From contig CASFPZ010000009.1 in NCBI GenBank assembly GCA_949296365.1, positions 1 to 64,000 on the forward strand: DNA of 64,000 nucleotides. The letters are read 5' to 3'. A program made the position numbers and the translations under genes. Each line of letters begins with the position of its first letter. Position 1 is the stretch's first letter. The notes beneath the pieces were generated by a model. It had not been told where the DNA came from. It did no database searches and saw nothing but the letters and a program-made list of their open reading frames with translations. Positions 33,160 to 45,200 of this stretch are shown here, one piece after another. The DNA is from an uncultured Akkermansia sp. (lineage in GTDB: Bacteria; Verrucomicrobiota; Verrucomicrobiia; Verrucomicrobiales; Akkermansiaceae).

Positions 33160-36090
33160 ATGGAGCCCACAGGACCCAACACACACAACCAAACGCAACC
33201 CTTTGGGATATCGCGACGGGATTTCATGCAATGGATCGGAACCGGCTCATTAATTGCCGGTCTGCTCCCGGCCTGCAAACGCATCGACACCTACCTCGTT
33301 CCGCATCAGCAGGGCCCCGAATGGAACGTGCCCGGGTTGGCATCGCGCTATGCCACCTGCATGCCAGGACCCCGCCAGGCCGTACCGTTGATAGCCGTTT
33401 GCCGAGACAGTCGCCCGGTGCAATTGGAACCCTCTACAACCTGGCCTCAAGCAGCAGGTTTGCCAGTTGAAGTCCAAGCATCGCTGTACAGCTTATACGA
33501 CCCCAACCGCAGTCGGCAAATCCTCTTTCACGGTCAACCCGCCCTGTCAGAAGAATCCCTGGGAGCATTCGCCTCCTGGGCCCGCAAATCCATCGAAGGC
33601 GGTCGCTGTGCGTTTGTTATTGATGAAAACGCGGGGCCAGTCGAGCGAGAATTGCTAACAGAATTGGCCAAGCGCAACCCAGCAATCCGACTATACCATT
33701 GGGATCCGTTGTCAGATGCCCCAACTCGCGGCCAAGCCCTCGAAGAGGCAGTCGGGCCCGGGATTGTTGCCGTACCTCGTTGGGAGCGGGTTCGCCGTCT
33801 CCTGACAATCGATTGCGATTGGTTAGCCAGCGAGCCAATGTCGGATGGCATAGCCCTGATTCAGGGGCGTCTCCCCGCAGAAGAGCGGACCCGCGATCTA
33901 CCCGGGACAGAACGCAGCCGAATCTACACGATCGAAGGGCGGCTATCTATTTCCGGAAATATGGCCGACCATCGACTGTCCGTACAGCCATCAGCCATAC
34001 CGCTAGTTATTTGGGAATTGGCCCGACGCCTAGGACAGGCAACTCAGTACGAGCCTTTGCTAAAACTCGACGCACCACCGCGTCGCCTCCCCGAATCATG
34101 GAGCCCTTGGCTAGAGGCTTGTTGCCGGGATCTGGCCGAGCACCGCGCCCAATCGCTTATTCTTTTAGGAGGACAATACGCGGCACCGCTACACCGCCTC
34201 GTCCTGGACATGAATGCAGCCCTGTCAGCGCCGGGCGTTACCTTATCGTTTTTGCAAGCCGAGCCGCCTTTAGGAGAACCCTTGAGTCAATTGCCGCAAG
34301 CCGTTCGCCGGAAAGAAGTCGACACTTTGTTTTTGCTCACCTCAACGGACCCAGTTTTAGAATCCGCTACGGCCATCGATTGGCACGAGCTTTTGCAAAC
34401 GCCCGGGTTAGAAAGCATCCACCACGGTTTGTACGTCAATCATTCGGCAAAAGCATGCCACTGGCATTTTCCGGCAACGCACTATTTGGAGACCTGGGGT
34501 ATCGAGCGCGACGCGATGGGACATTTTTGTTACCAACAGCCAGTTACTTTGCCTTTGTACGGCGGATTCAGCGTCATCGAAATGCTAGCGGGGCTCATGA
34601 ACAGCAAAGGCGTCCTGTTATCGGCCCATCAGATGCCCGATCACGTTTCGCCAGCCCTCTACAAGGTCAAGCGTTGTTTTGAACGGGCCGTTTCGTCGAC
34701 TCATCGCGAAACCGCCTGGACCGAAGCACTCGGCAGAGGGTTTTCTCCGGAGACGGCCTATTCCCCCGTTCTGAAAACTCCAAAAGCCTCAACCAAGGCC
34801 ATCATTCAAGCCTGCCGTCAATTAGCAGAATCAGTTCCCCCACCCGATACGATCGAAGTACAGATTGTCCCCGATTATGCCCTGTGGGACGGGCGGTTTC
34901 GTTCCAATGCTTGGTTGCGCGAACTACCCGATCCAATCACCGGTCTATGTTGGGAGGGAGCTATCCAACTAGGGATTCACACAATCAACAACCTGAAACC
35001 CGGCGCACGCGCCACGTTAGGAGGTTCCGTACCTGGAGTGATCTGCCAGGTCCCCGGCATGCCCGACAACTTCGCCGTCATACCAATGGGCCATAGCGAC
35101 ACGATCTGGGCTCTGATTGATCATCGCAAGCCGCAACCTTGGGTTTTGCAGTTACCCATTGCGCAATTGCGCGAATACAGGGATACTGACCCACAAGCGG
35201 CCGTCGCTCAATTACCACCGCAACTTGATCCCAAACTCAACGAGGTTTTCAACAGACAACTCAAGAATCAGCCGAATGCAGTTCCGCCAGACGTTGATCT
35301 CAAGACAAGCCCGTTGAGCGATCGCATCCACCAATGGGGAATGGTCATCGATCTTAGCCTCTGCATAGGGTGTAACGCCTGCATCGTCGCCTGCCAAGCC
35401 GAAAACAATATTCCTGTCGTCGGCCCAGAAGAAATTGCCCGAGGCCGCCTGATGCATTGGTTGCGCATCGACCGGTATTTCATCCGACTAGAAAGGGAGA
35501 CTCGCATCCAGCCATTCCCGATGGCCTGCCAACAATGCGCCTACGCACCATGCGAGTCGGTTTGCCCGGTCAATGCCACAGTGCATACAGCCGAAGGGCT
35601 CAATGCTATGACCTACGCGCGTTGCTGGGGGACGAGGTATTGTGCAGCCAATTGTCCCTACAAAGCGCGACGATTCAATTTTTTCGATTACATGCGCCAA
35701 TCCCGCAATGCCATTGCCCAACAACACAACCCCAATGTCACAGTACGCCCCCGCGGCGTCATGGAAAAATGCACTTATTGTGTCCACCGCATCGAAGAAG
35801 CTAAAATACGCCGCAAAACCCGCCTGATGCAGGCCCAATCTCCTACAGCCTCAACGACCATCAACCTGACAGATGCCGACCTGAGGTTGGCAGAGGGAGA
35901 GGTTCGTACAGCCTGTCAGGCCGCCTGCCCCATGGAAGCTATCAGTTTTGGCAATCTTCTAGATCCCCAATCTCGCGTCAGCCGTCTGCAACATACCCAA
36001 CGCAGGTTCATCGCCCTGCCAGAACAAGGCACTAGTCCCAGAACCTCCTATCTTGTCCGCATCGACAACCCTAATTCAGAGCTTCGTTGA
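33160..36090 (+). CDS. actB: Alternative complex III iron-sulfur subunit ActB-like
   Basis: A 976-residue protein from the ATG at 33160, just after the actA stop codon. A Tat-type signal (SRRDFMQWIGTGSLIAGLLPAC, with a lipobox-like end) leads into a long domain related to molybdopterin oxidoreductases, and a C-terminal ferredoxin module with four cysteine clusters: CIGCNACIVAC, CQQCAYAPCESVCP, CWGTRYCAANCP and CTYC...CQAACP. The end PRTSYLVRIDNPN is the typical ActB end, so the gene is complete. In ACIII, ActB binds three 4Fe-4S and one 3Fe-4S cluster and no molybdenum. The actC-F genes expected next are missing. Confidence 0.9.
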   Translation: MEPTGPNTHNQTQPFGISRRDFMQWIGTGSLIAGLLPACKRIDTYLVPHQQGPEWNVPGLASRYATCMPGPRQAVPLIAVCRDSRPVQLEPSTTWPQAAGLPVEVQASLYSLYDPNRSRQILFHGQPALSEESLGAFASWARKSIEGGRCAFVIDENAGPVERELLTELAKRNPAIRLYHWDPLSDAPTRGQALEEAVGPGIVAVPRWERVRRLLTIDCDWLASEPMSDGIALIQGRLPAEERTRDLPGTERSRIYTIEGRLSISGNMADHRLSVQPSAIPLVIWELARRLGQATQYEPLLKLDAPPRRLPESWSPWLEACCRDLAEHRAQSLILLGGQYAAPLHRLVLDMNAALSAPGVTLSFLQAEPPLGEPLSQLPQAVRRKEVDTLFLLTSTDPVLESATAIDWHELLQTPGLESIHHGLYVNHSAKACHWHFPATHYLETWGIERDAMGHFCYQQPVTLPLYGGFSVIEMLAGLMNSKGVLLSAHQMPDHVSPALYKVKRCFERAVSSTHRETAWTEALGRGFSPETAYSPVLKTPKASTKAIIQACRQLAESVPPPDTIEVQIVPDYALWDGRFRSNAWLRELPDPITGLCWEGAIQLGIHTINNLKPGARATLGGSVPGVICQVPGMPDNFAVIPMGHSDTIWALIDHRKPQPWVLQLPIAQLREYRDTDPQAAVAQLPPQLDPKLNEVFNRQLKNQPNAVPPDVDLKTSPLSDRIHQWGMVIDLSLCIGCNACIVACQAENNIPVVGPEEIARGRLMHWLRIDRYFIRLERETRIQPFPMACQQCAYAPCESVCPVNATVHTAEGLNAMTYARCWGTRYCAANCPYKARRFNFFDYMRQSRNAIAQQHNPNVTVRPRGVMEKCTYCVHRIEEAKIRRKTRLMQAQSPTASTTINLTDADLRLAEGEVRTACQAACPMEAISFGNLLDPQSRVSRLQHTQRRFIALPEQGTSPRTSYLVRIDNPNSELR

Positions 36091-36117
36091 GAAAGTTTAG
36101 ATCTTAGGAATCATTAG

Positions 36118-36167
36118 TAACTGGTAAAACTTTTTGAGGAAGCTACTCCTTGAGGTCGTTCTACTAG
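36118..36167 (-). mobile_element. Relic of the MITE-like right end, reverse orientation
   Basis: This stretch (beginning AACTGGTAAAAC and ending GGTCGTTCTACTA) aligns over about 45 bases with the reverse complement of the right end of the 393-bp element at 24288-24680, with scattered substitutions. The GTGTCC part of the inverted end is lost and nothing else of the element is recognised. It lies directly behind actB. Confidence 0.6.
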
Positions 36168-36176
36168 AAACGCAAC

Positions 36177-36217
36177 AATCCGCAGAGCCTGCATGAAGCA
36201 AACCCTGCGGATTTTTA
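36177..36217. terminator. Bidirectional terminator between actB and the autotransporter gene
   Basis: AATCCGCAG (36177-36185) pairs with CTGCGGATT (36205-36213), followed by TTTTATTTG on the plus strand. It ends the actB transcript and probably also the autotransporter transcript coming from the other side. Confidence 0.8.
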
Positions 36218-36235
36218 TTTGTTGCCGTCTTCGTT

Positions 36236-39200
36236 TTAGAAGTTGTAACGCAAGCCAACGCTACCATTAGCGCTAGTCATACCACTGCGTACGTCAGCAT
36301 TGGCATCGAGGAAGATCGAGGTGTTGTCTCCTGCGGGGATAGTCAGTCCTGCGCCCACCTGAAGACCAGTACGGCCAGCCTCGGCCCCGCGCACTTGTTG
36401 CGTCAGCCCCGGCGCAGCCTGGAAGCCTACGCGAGCCTCGCCGCAGTCGTCTCCGAAGTCCTGTACCACCTGGACACGGAATTCACCCAACGCCTCGCGG
36501 CCAAACAAGTTGTCGCCCAACAAGCCCAGCATGCGAACCCCCAAACCGACGCTTCCAGTCATGTATTCCAGATCGGACACATTCAAGCCACCATTTCCAG
36601 CACCACTTTCGGAGAAATCGTCGCTGTCCACATACGCCATGCTCGCGGTGAACAAAGGCTGCAACAATGCCGTTCCGTCTTCGTTCAGCGAAATGTCTCT
36701 CGTCACTTCGTAGAACGCGCCCAAGCTCATGCCGTCGCTACCGCCCTCAGCCTGATAACTGTGTCCACCGACATTAACAGTTCGCGTCGTCGACGCGTCA
36801 TGGACTCCACCCGTCAGGATCAGATTGTGTCCCCATTTCCCGCTCTGGTACCGGCCAAACAGGTTCACGTAGTAACTGTCCAGATCTCCTTCCAAGCTGT
36901 CGGCGCCATTAGCAGTCAAATCGCCATACGACGCCGTAACCGCCAAGCCCAAGGTCGTGTTTGCTGAGATATTGGCATCGACACCAGCTGTACCACCCCA
37001 GGTATTGAGGCGGAAACCAGGAGCATCGCCATCGCCGTCCAGCTCGTTGTAGGAACCATTGCCCTGGATCCATGCGTTAAACAAGGGCAATTCGCCTTCG
37101 TAATTGTAATTTGGATTGAGACCCATGCTCGTCATTCGATTGCGGATCAGCTGCTGTTGGTTGCGGAAGTCAGCCATTTCTGCAGCGGGGACCGCCGTTA
37201 CGGAAGCGCCGACCACAGCAGCCATAGCCTGGCTCACACCAGCCGTATTGCCCGAATTAATGCCATCCATCACAAAGGAAAGCACCTTGTCGAGGTTGCT
37301 ACCGCCCGCCTGAATCCCGGCGTGCCAGATCAGATTAGCACCGGCCCTGGCATTGTCGCTTTGCGCATAACCCAGCAACGTATTAGTCGGATTGTAAGAC
37401 GGCGTCGCCAACAACGAAACACCATCCTCGGCCACATGAATAGTCGCCGATGAATAGAACAACGAAATGCTCTTCTCAAGCGTTACCGTCCAGCCATCCA
37501 GGCTCGTCCCAGCGGCCAGCGCAGATCCATCGCTACCCAGGAAGCCGCCTCCGGCTTTCATCACCAACAGGTCGTCTGCCGTAGCAATACTCCCAGAGCC
37601 GTTGTTGACTAAGCTAAGGTTCAGCTGGTTGGGCAAAGTGATCGTACCCGATGCGACAATGCCGCCTTCTTCATTTGGCACAATCGTGTTCAACGAAGCG
37701 CCATCGGCAAAAACGCCATTCCCAGACAACGACAGAGTCACCGGAGCATACTGCCGATTCGGGTCGGCATCCCCCAGTGTCAGCGTTCCCGAGTTATCTA
37801 CCAGCAGCGAGCTAGCACGCGTATCCGTGCGCACAATGAGTTCCGCCGTATTGCCAGAGGACGAACCAACAGTCAACTTGTTGTAAATCGGTACAGCTTC
37901 TGCAACATTGCGCCGATTGATTTCCATGACTCCGCCTCGAACGTCCAGGTTAACCCCAGTTGCCGAGTCTCGCAAGATCTGGGTACCACTGCCAGTTTTG
38001 ACGATCGTACCAACGCTACTGTCGACCAATTCGCCTCGGAAGTCCGCATCCCGGCCTCCCGTCAGCGTTATGACGGCGCCATTTGCAATACTCAGAGTGT
38101 TGTCGCCATCGAGCACGGCAAGCGTCATGTCGGACTCCGCGTTGAGGGTCCAGTTTTCACCCAATTCGAAGATGATACCGGCATCCACCTTGGAGCCGCC
38201 AGACACCGACAGCGAAGCTCCGTCAGCCAGAGTCAAGGAGCCAGTTCCTGTAATCACAGCATTCGATCCGATCGTGTTCGAACCTTCCGCATTAGTCAGG
38301 ACGACATTGGAACCATTCAGTATCAACCTGCCATTATCCGTCAACTGCAATGTCCCCGTTGTCAAATCCTCGTTGAGCGTCAACGTACCTTCGAGCCCCA
38401 CCGTCGTCGTACCAGCAACCGTTGCAGTACCGCCAATGCTCAGCGAAGCAGGAGCATCCGCAGTACCGACAACAGTGAGATCCTGAGTTGTCACAGTACC
38501 GCCAATCGTCAACACACCTTCTTGCACGGAAATCGAACTTCCTTCAGCCAACACATTGCCACCAATGTCCAAACGATTCGCACCCGTCTTGACAATTGCA
38601 GCTGCACCTTCGATATCGCCGGCATACTGCGAATCAAGGCCGTCATTGTTCAGTTCGACAGTCACACCAACGCTGTTGCCGGTATTGATCTGCGCGTCTG
38701 CCATGCCAGCGTCGCTCTGCAATTTTTTGAATACAATGACATCACCGTCTTCCAAATTGAGATTTAGCGTACCATTGACAAAAATCGACGGATAACGAGT
38801 CAACACTGAAGGACTGCGCAACGTTGTCGTTTCTCCTGCGAAAACCGTATAAGGCGTATCGACGTAACGACCGTCGATCAACAGATTTCCTCCCTCTACG
38901 CCCATCAGGTCGTACCCCAGGTCGCTCAACCACGGCGTAAACTCGATCAAGTTCCAGTCGTCGACGATGGCTCCGGCCAGTACGCCATTGGTAATGCACA
39001 CGTTGTATTCGTCACGCTGGTCGCGCAGGAAGGATTCGATCGACTGCACATCCACAGTCAGCGAGTCGAGCGTCAGCGTGGCATCGGCATCGTTCAAGGA
39101 CACAGCCGCACTACCAGGGTGCGTTGAACTGTCCATGTTCCCTTCAACAATGGAGATCGTCGCTTCGCTCAGCGTCAGGTTGCCGCTGATATTGGTAATA

Positions 39201-42200
39201 TTGCCACCAGAGCCTTCAATGCTAAGGATCTGGCTACCGTCTACTCCGCCCATGTCCACATCGCCGGTGTTGCGAATGTGTAAATTCGAGGCGTTATCGG
39301 CATTTACCAACGATCCATGCACCATGACCACCTCGGCACTCAGCTGTTGGCCACCCAAATCGAGAATGCCACCGCCAGAAACAGACAAGGAACCCGTCTG
39401 AGCGGAAGCATCGTCCCACACCAGCGCCACGGTTCCCGTTCCTCCGTGCTCAACAGCTAACTCCCCAGCTTCTAAATCCAGGCTCTGATCTCCGCTCGCC
39501 AGAGTCGTCAACTTGCCCTCCCCGGAAATCACCCCATTCCAGCCAGAACCGTCAGCCAGAGACAACGCCGTATCGATCGTTAAGGTTCCAGTCGAGGCAT
39601 TGCCCCCCGCCAACGTTAACGAGCCCGAGCCGCTTTGCGTTAGCGAAACAGAACCTCCGACAGCAGCCCCCAGCACAACATCGTTCGCGTAATTGACCAC
39701 GACGTTGCCAGCGCCCGCAATTGCCGTTGCGGCGCTCAACGCGCCGTTGGCATTGAGTGTCGCTTCACCGCCATCTCCCAAAGCCAAAGTTTTACCGTCA
39801 GCCACAGTCAACGAACCAGTAAAGCTGCTCAGATCTCCCGTCAATGCCAGGCTCGGTGCCTCGCCGCCCAACGAAACATTGCCCGCGCCCGTTATTGCGC
39901 CTGCCAAAGTCCACGTCTGATCGGCGGTTCCCTGCAGAACTAGACCTCCGCTTCCTACGTCGATCGCCGTCTCCAGCAAAACAGCACTGCCATTGCCAAC
40001 ATTCCATGCAACACCATCAACCGAAATCGACGCTGCATTCGCCAACAGAGCCGAGTCATTCAACCGGATCGTTGTATTGGAGCCCGACATCGTCAGGTTG
40101 CCAGAAAAGTCATCGTAAGTTCCCGTCAACGAAACCTCTGTTCCTCCCTGCAATACGAGATTGCCCGCACCACTGATAGCGCCAGACAAAGTCGGAGAAC
40201 CAGACAATTGCACGATCAAGGATCCTTGAGACACCGTCATATTGGCGTCTGTCGAAGCGCCTACGCTGATTTGAAGATCACCAGCAGTTTCATCCTGCGC
40301 GAGGCTCGCATTGAGCACAAGATCCTTGTCTATCGACGCCCAATCCGTTGCCCAGGATACCTGGCTGCCGCTAGACAACACCGAGAGACCGCCGGACAAC
40401 ACATTCACGTTGACCACCCCTGTAGAATTGGTGACATCGATCAATCCAGAGACATCCTGCGACGCTCCAGCAGAGTACACCAACGTCCCCCCGTTAAATT
40501 GCAGAGCATTGCCCGTCAACACCTCGCCAGAGGCATCCAGCACAAGCTGTCCCCCTTCAAGAACAATGGAGCCAGTCCCCAAACCACCGACTGACTGAAG
40601 AACAATTCTGCCGTTGGCAAGCCGCGTGCCTCCAGAAAACGTATTGGCCTGATCCTGATTGATCGTCAACGTGGCTTCGCCCACTTTAGACAAACTTGTC
40701 TGAGTTCCCTCCTTGTCGCCAATCGTACCCGGTCCTTCCCAGGTATAATCGGTAGAGTCCGAGCTGACGGAAATCGATTCAGGCGTCACTGTTAACGCGC
40801 CCGTAGTCCCGATTGAAATCACAGCGCTAGAAGAAGCAATGTCCATGAACGACACCGCTTTGTTGTCAGAGTATTCCACCGTTCCATCCATCCAGCCGAC
40901 TGTTCCTTCTGCCCACGTTCCGTTGCCGGTGTCTGTGTCGCCAACCCACAGCACAGAGGTCAATCCAGCTACTGTCAGATAAATCGCATTGTCTATCTTA
41001 GAGAACGAATAGAATCGACCGATGTCAGCATCCAGCTCCACGGCCCATTGCACCTGCTCCGCCGTCATGCCTTCGGTCGCATTGGCCACAATGCAATAGC
41101 GACCGTCGACGTCGGGAACAATATTACCCGAATTGTCCAGAGTCAACGAAAACGACTCAGCGTCAAAGGACACCCCGGATCCCAGCGTCAACGCAGCCTG
41201 AGCACTATTGAGGACACTGGAATCGATCACGATGTCACCTGCGCCCAAGGTCAAACTGCCAACGATTGTTTGCGGTGCAGAGGCTACGAGTAAATTGTTG
41301 CCTCCAGTGTTAATCGAACCGCCAAACGCTGTCGTTGAAGCCAATTTCACATGAGCCATCGTGCTCGCAAGCGTTCCCGTATACCCAGACGTATCGCCGC
41401 CAAGCGTGATTGCGCTGATCGTCGTGTCTGTTTCTCCGGAACTTGGGAATACATTCAAATTACCAGACCCCGCCAAGCCCCCCGCCAGGCGCAGTTCGCT
41501 ACCGCCGTCGAGCGTCGTGGTATATTCGCCTTCCGTTGTCACCGTTAGCATGCCGTTGAGGACAGCCGTACCGCTAGCCGAGAAATTGAGGCTGGTATTA
41601 CCGCCCGTTGCGTGTATCGAGATATTATTGGCTACCGAATAAACCGAATCAGCAGAAACCCCCGATGGGGAAACGTTAACCTGCGTATTCCCATTGACCG
41701 TACTTCCTGGCGCGGCGACAACACCCAACGACACATCGCCAATACCCCAGGGGGTGATCGATCCGTCGGATTGAATCGCTCCCGTGAAATTGAGTCTGAT
41801 TCCGCCGGATATGGGCCCTATAGCAGTATCTCCCTGGTACGAGCTGTTGGCAGAGAAGATCAAAATGTTTGAATGTTCCGTCGTTATTTGAAGATTACCT
41901 TGGCCAACAATCGGATTTGAAATAGTCGTATTACCATACCATGTTCCCAAAATCGAAGCCCATTCATTTTCTTCCGTCGCCACCGATATGGGCATCCCAA
42001 ATGTCGTTCCCCACATATTTCCGTTGTAAAGGATTAGTCTCGATGCAGCCCCCATCGTCAACTGTCCGGAAACTCCATTGATCGTCAATGCAGCATAGTC
42101 GAGACGCAGCGTAGCATTGGTTAGGTTAATGTCAAAATCTCCGCTCGTCACACTCTCTGACAAATCAACAATGCCGCCCTGGATGTCCAATGTCAAATTC

Positions 42201-45200
42201 TGCGAAGACGCCAGCGAGTTCCCTCCCAGGGACAACGTACCCTCACCCGTCTTCATCAGATGACCGGACAAGCTTGCCGTCGTTGGTATTGTCGCCGTTC
42301 CCGACGCCACATTCAATTCAATCGTCCCACCGTCGCTGCTAGCTAGGTTACCGTACGAAGTTTCGCTGAGGACAAGCGTACCCGTACCAGTTTTGACGAT
42401 ATTTTTGTCAGCCAACAAACCGGCAGTCGCCGACCAGGACAAATCGCCATCAACCTGAAGAGCAATATCCGTCCCCTCGACGGCACTGAGCGTCGCGTCC
42501 GCCACGCCGATTTCCAGCACACCGCCCGCGAACACGACCGTATTGTTCCCCAGGGCATTGGCATGGCCAACAACTAAGGTACCTTCGCGTAAATCGATCG
42601 TGCCACCCGACATTTCGGAGTTGTCTGTAGCCAACGTCACTTCCGCTGTTCCCTCTTTGACAATATTGACCGCACCAGTCAGGCTACCGCCGGATTCCGA
42701 CGACAGCACGTAAGAATCCAGATCGTTGGCAAACGAGATCGAAGCAGGGTTCAAGGCCCCTTCGAGGAGAATCGTCCTTTCCTCACCTTGCTCTCCGATC
42801 GTCAGGTCAGCAAACACGACAGCCCGACCAGCCTCGTAAGCAGATGGCGCCCCCGAAGGCAAGAGCCAAACGGACTCGCCGCCAGCAACCCAAGTACCAG
42901 AACTCTCCGCGCCATTCCACGTCAATGCGCCGCCAGTCGAGGTTAGCGTCAGCACGAGGTTGTTGCCGCTGGCAGAAAGATCCCAGGAATACCAACTCGA
43001 AATATTGCTATCTAGAGCCAAACTCGAAAACATGTCGTCTGTCCAGCCTTCGAGAGAAGTTCCGGTCGCCAGCACATACGTTCCCTCGTAGCCGTCTGGG
43101 TTGAGCACGTCAAATCCGTCCAAGGCAATCTGGTGCCCAGTCCCAGACAAAGAAATAGCACCCTCAACCGATAATAAAGCGTTTCCAGAACCAGCCATGC
43201 CGTCGAGAGCGCCAACATCCACCGTCACAAGGCTGGACTCGCCCAGCGTCAACCCCATGCCAGACAACGTCGCCGTACCCGATCCAGCGCCAATAGCAAT
43301 ACCCGATCCTCCCGAAAACGACAACGCCACGTCGGCAAAAGAATCGGTCTTGCTGACAGTCGCCCCGCGATGGATTTTCAAACTCCCCGTGCCAATCGCG
43401 CTCGCCGATCCTAAGGTCAACGTACCGGAACGCACCGTCGTACCCCCCGTGTAGGTATTGGCGCCCGTCAACGCAAGTGTCCCTGCCCCGTCAGCTACGA
43501 TCCCTCCATCGCCAGACAAAACTCCGGACACCGTAATCGTGCGGCCCTCAGTACCCTGAGTATATTCTAACAGGTCGTCGGCGGCAGCTACCGAATAACC
43601 AGTCGTGTCGAACTCAACGTACCCCCCTAGCGTCGCCGGAACGCCCAGCGTCCAGTCCGCCGAGGCACCTAACGTGCCGCCGTTCAAATTGACGTGAACT
43701 TTCTCCAAAGCAGTATTTGAATCCGAACCACGTTCCCGAATACCAACGTTGCCTAAAACAAGAGTTCCACCGTTGAGATTCAATGTTGCCGAAGTAGTTG
43801 AGCCAACATTGCGCATCATGTTAATGCCTTCCATCCCGGCAAAGCCATCATTTATCTCAAATAAACCAGATCCTGCTTCCGCAACAGTCAGTTGCCTGGC
43901 AAGCCTGAGTTCACCACCATTCATTTGGAAATTAGTCGTCTTCCCCCAGTTAGCCAATTGAATCGAGAAATCCGTTCCACTATGACTGCCCGCCCCTTTA
44001 ACGACCATCAAACCGTCCTCCATCAAGATATTGTTAATGAAAGCGGAAGTATTTTCACCAACGTCGAAGTAGTTATCGATAACAATGGCCGTATCGCTGC
44101 CACTAATTGTCAAATTGCCGCGAACCATTTTCATTCTCCCAGTCGAATGCCAAACGCCGCTCAAGGCCATCTTGCCGCCATTGCCAGCCGAAGCGTAAAT
44201 ACGAATATCGCTAACTGCCCCTAACGAGTTAACATCGCCATGAACACTCCCCCCCTCAAGAAGCAATTGTCCCATAGTTGTTCCGCTCCCGAGCAGAATG
44301 GTGCCATCGCTGTTTTCCTTAGCCGTGTACCCAGCAAAAGCGGTTCCACCCTGTAACTCAAGCGTCGCCCCATTGAACAGCGTCAATTTACCAATGTCCA
44401 TGGCTGCGGCGCTGGACAGCGTCAATACAGTACCGGGACCATCCACAGACACCGAACCAGCGATGTCGTTGGTACCGGAAAAGGTCGTATGGGCGCCCCC
44501 GCTGATTGCCAGGCTCCCGGTCAGGGTCAGAGAAGAATTTTCATCAGCTCCGACAAATTCGTATTCTCCCCCCGTGACATGCATGATCAAAGGCGACACC
44601 TCGCCGGAAATCGTCACCGTACCCGCATGTTCCGCGTCGAACACGACCAAACTGCCATCCGAAAACGACACCGTTTCTCCCACCGTATTTTCCCAATTAG
44701 TCGTCGAACCATCCCAAGTACCCGTGTCGCCAGTCCAAGTAATCGTCGTACTCTCCAGGTATTCCACCAAGTTGTCGTCTGCAGCTACTCCGTAACTCAC
44801 GTAAATTTCTCCGTTGCCGCTTTCGTACAGGTAAAATTGGCCGACCGAACCCGATCCTGCCGTCAACTCAATGGACGAAGCAGCCAAATCCGTACCATCC
44901 AGCAGGGAAAACGAATTGGAGTTCCCCAGCGTCACGCGCAAATCAACATCGCCTTCCACGGACCATAGTCGGCGCGTGTACACTACGTAGTTGCCGTCTT
45001 CTTCAAAAGAAACCGACGCTAAGCCATACTGCCCGGCATTGGTTGAAAACCCCTCTTCGCCATACTGAAGCAAGGTCCCGGAAAAATTGCAAGAAATATT
45101 GGCATTGGTATTGCTGGCTTTGGAGTGAATGCTACCTAAAGAACCAAGAGTAATATTAGTCCCACTACTATTGCCCTTCCATCCCGTTTCGAAAACCAAC

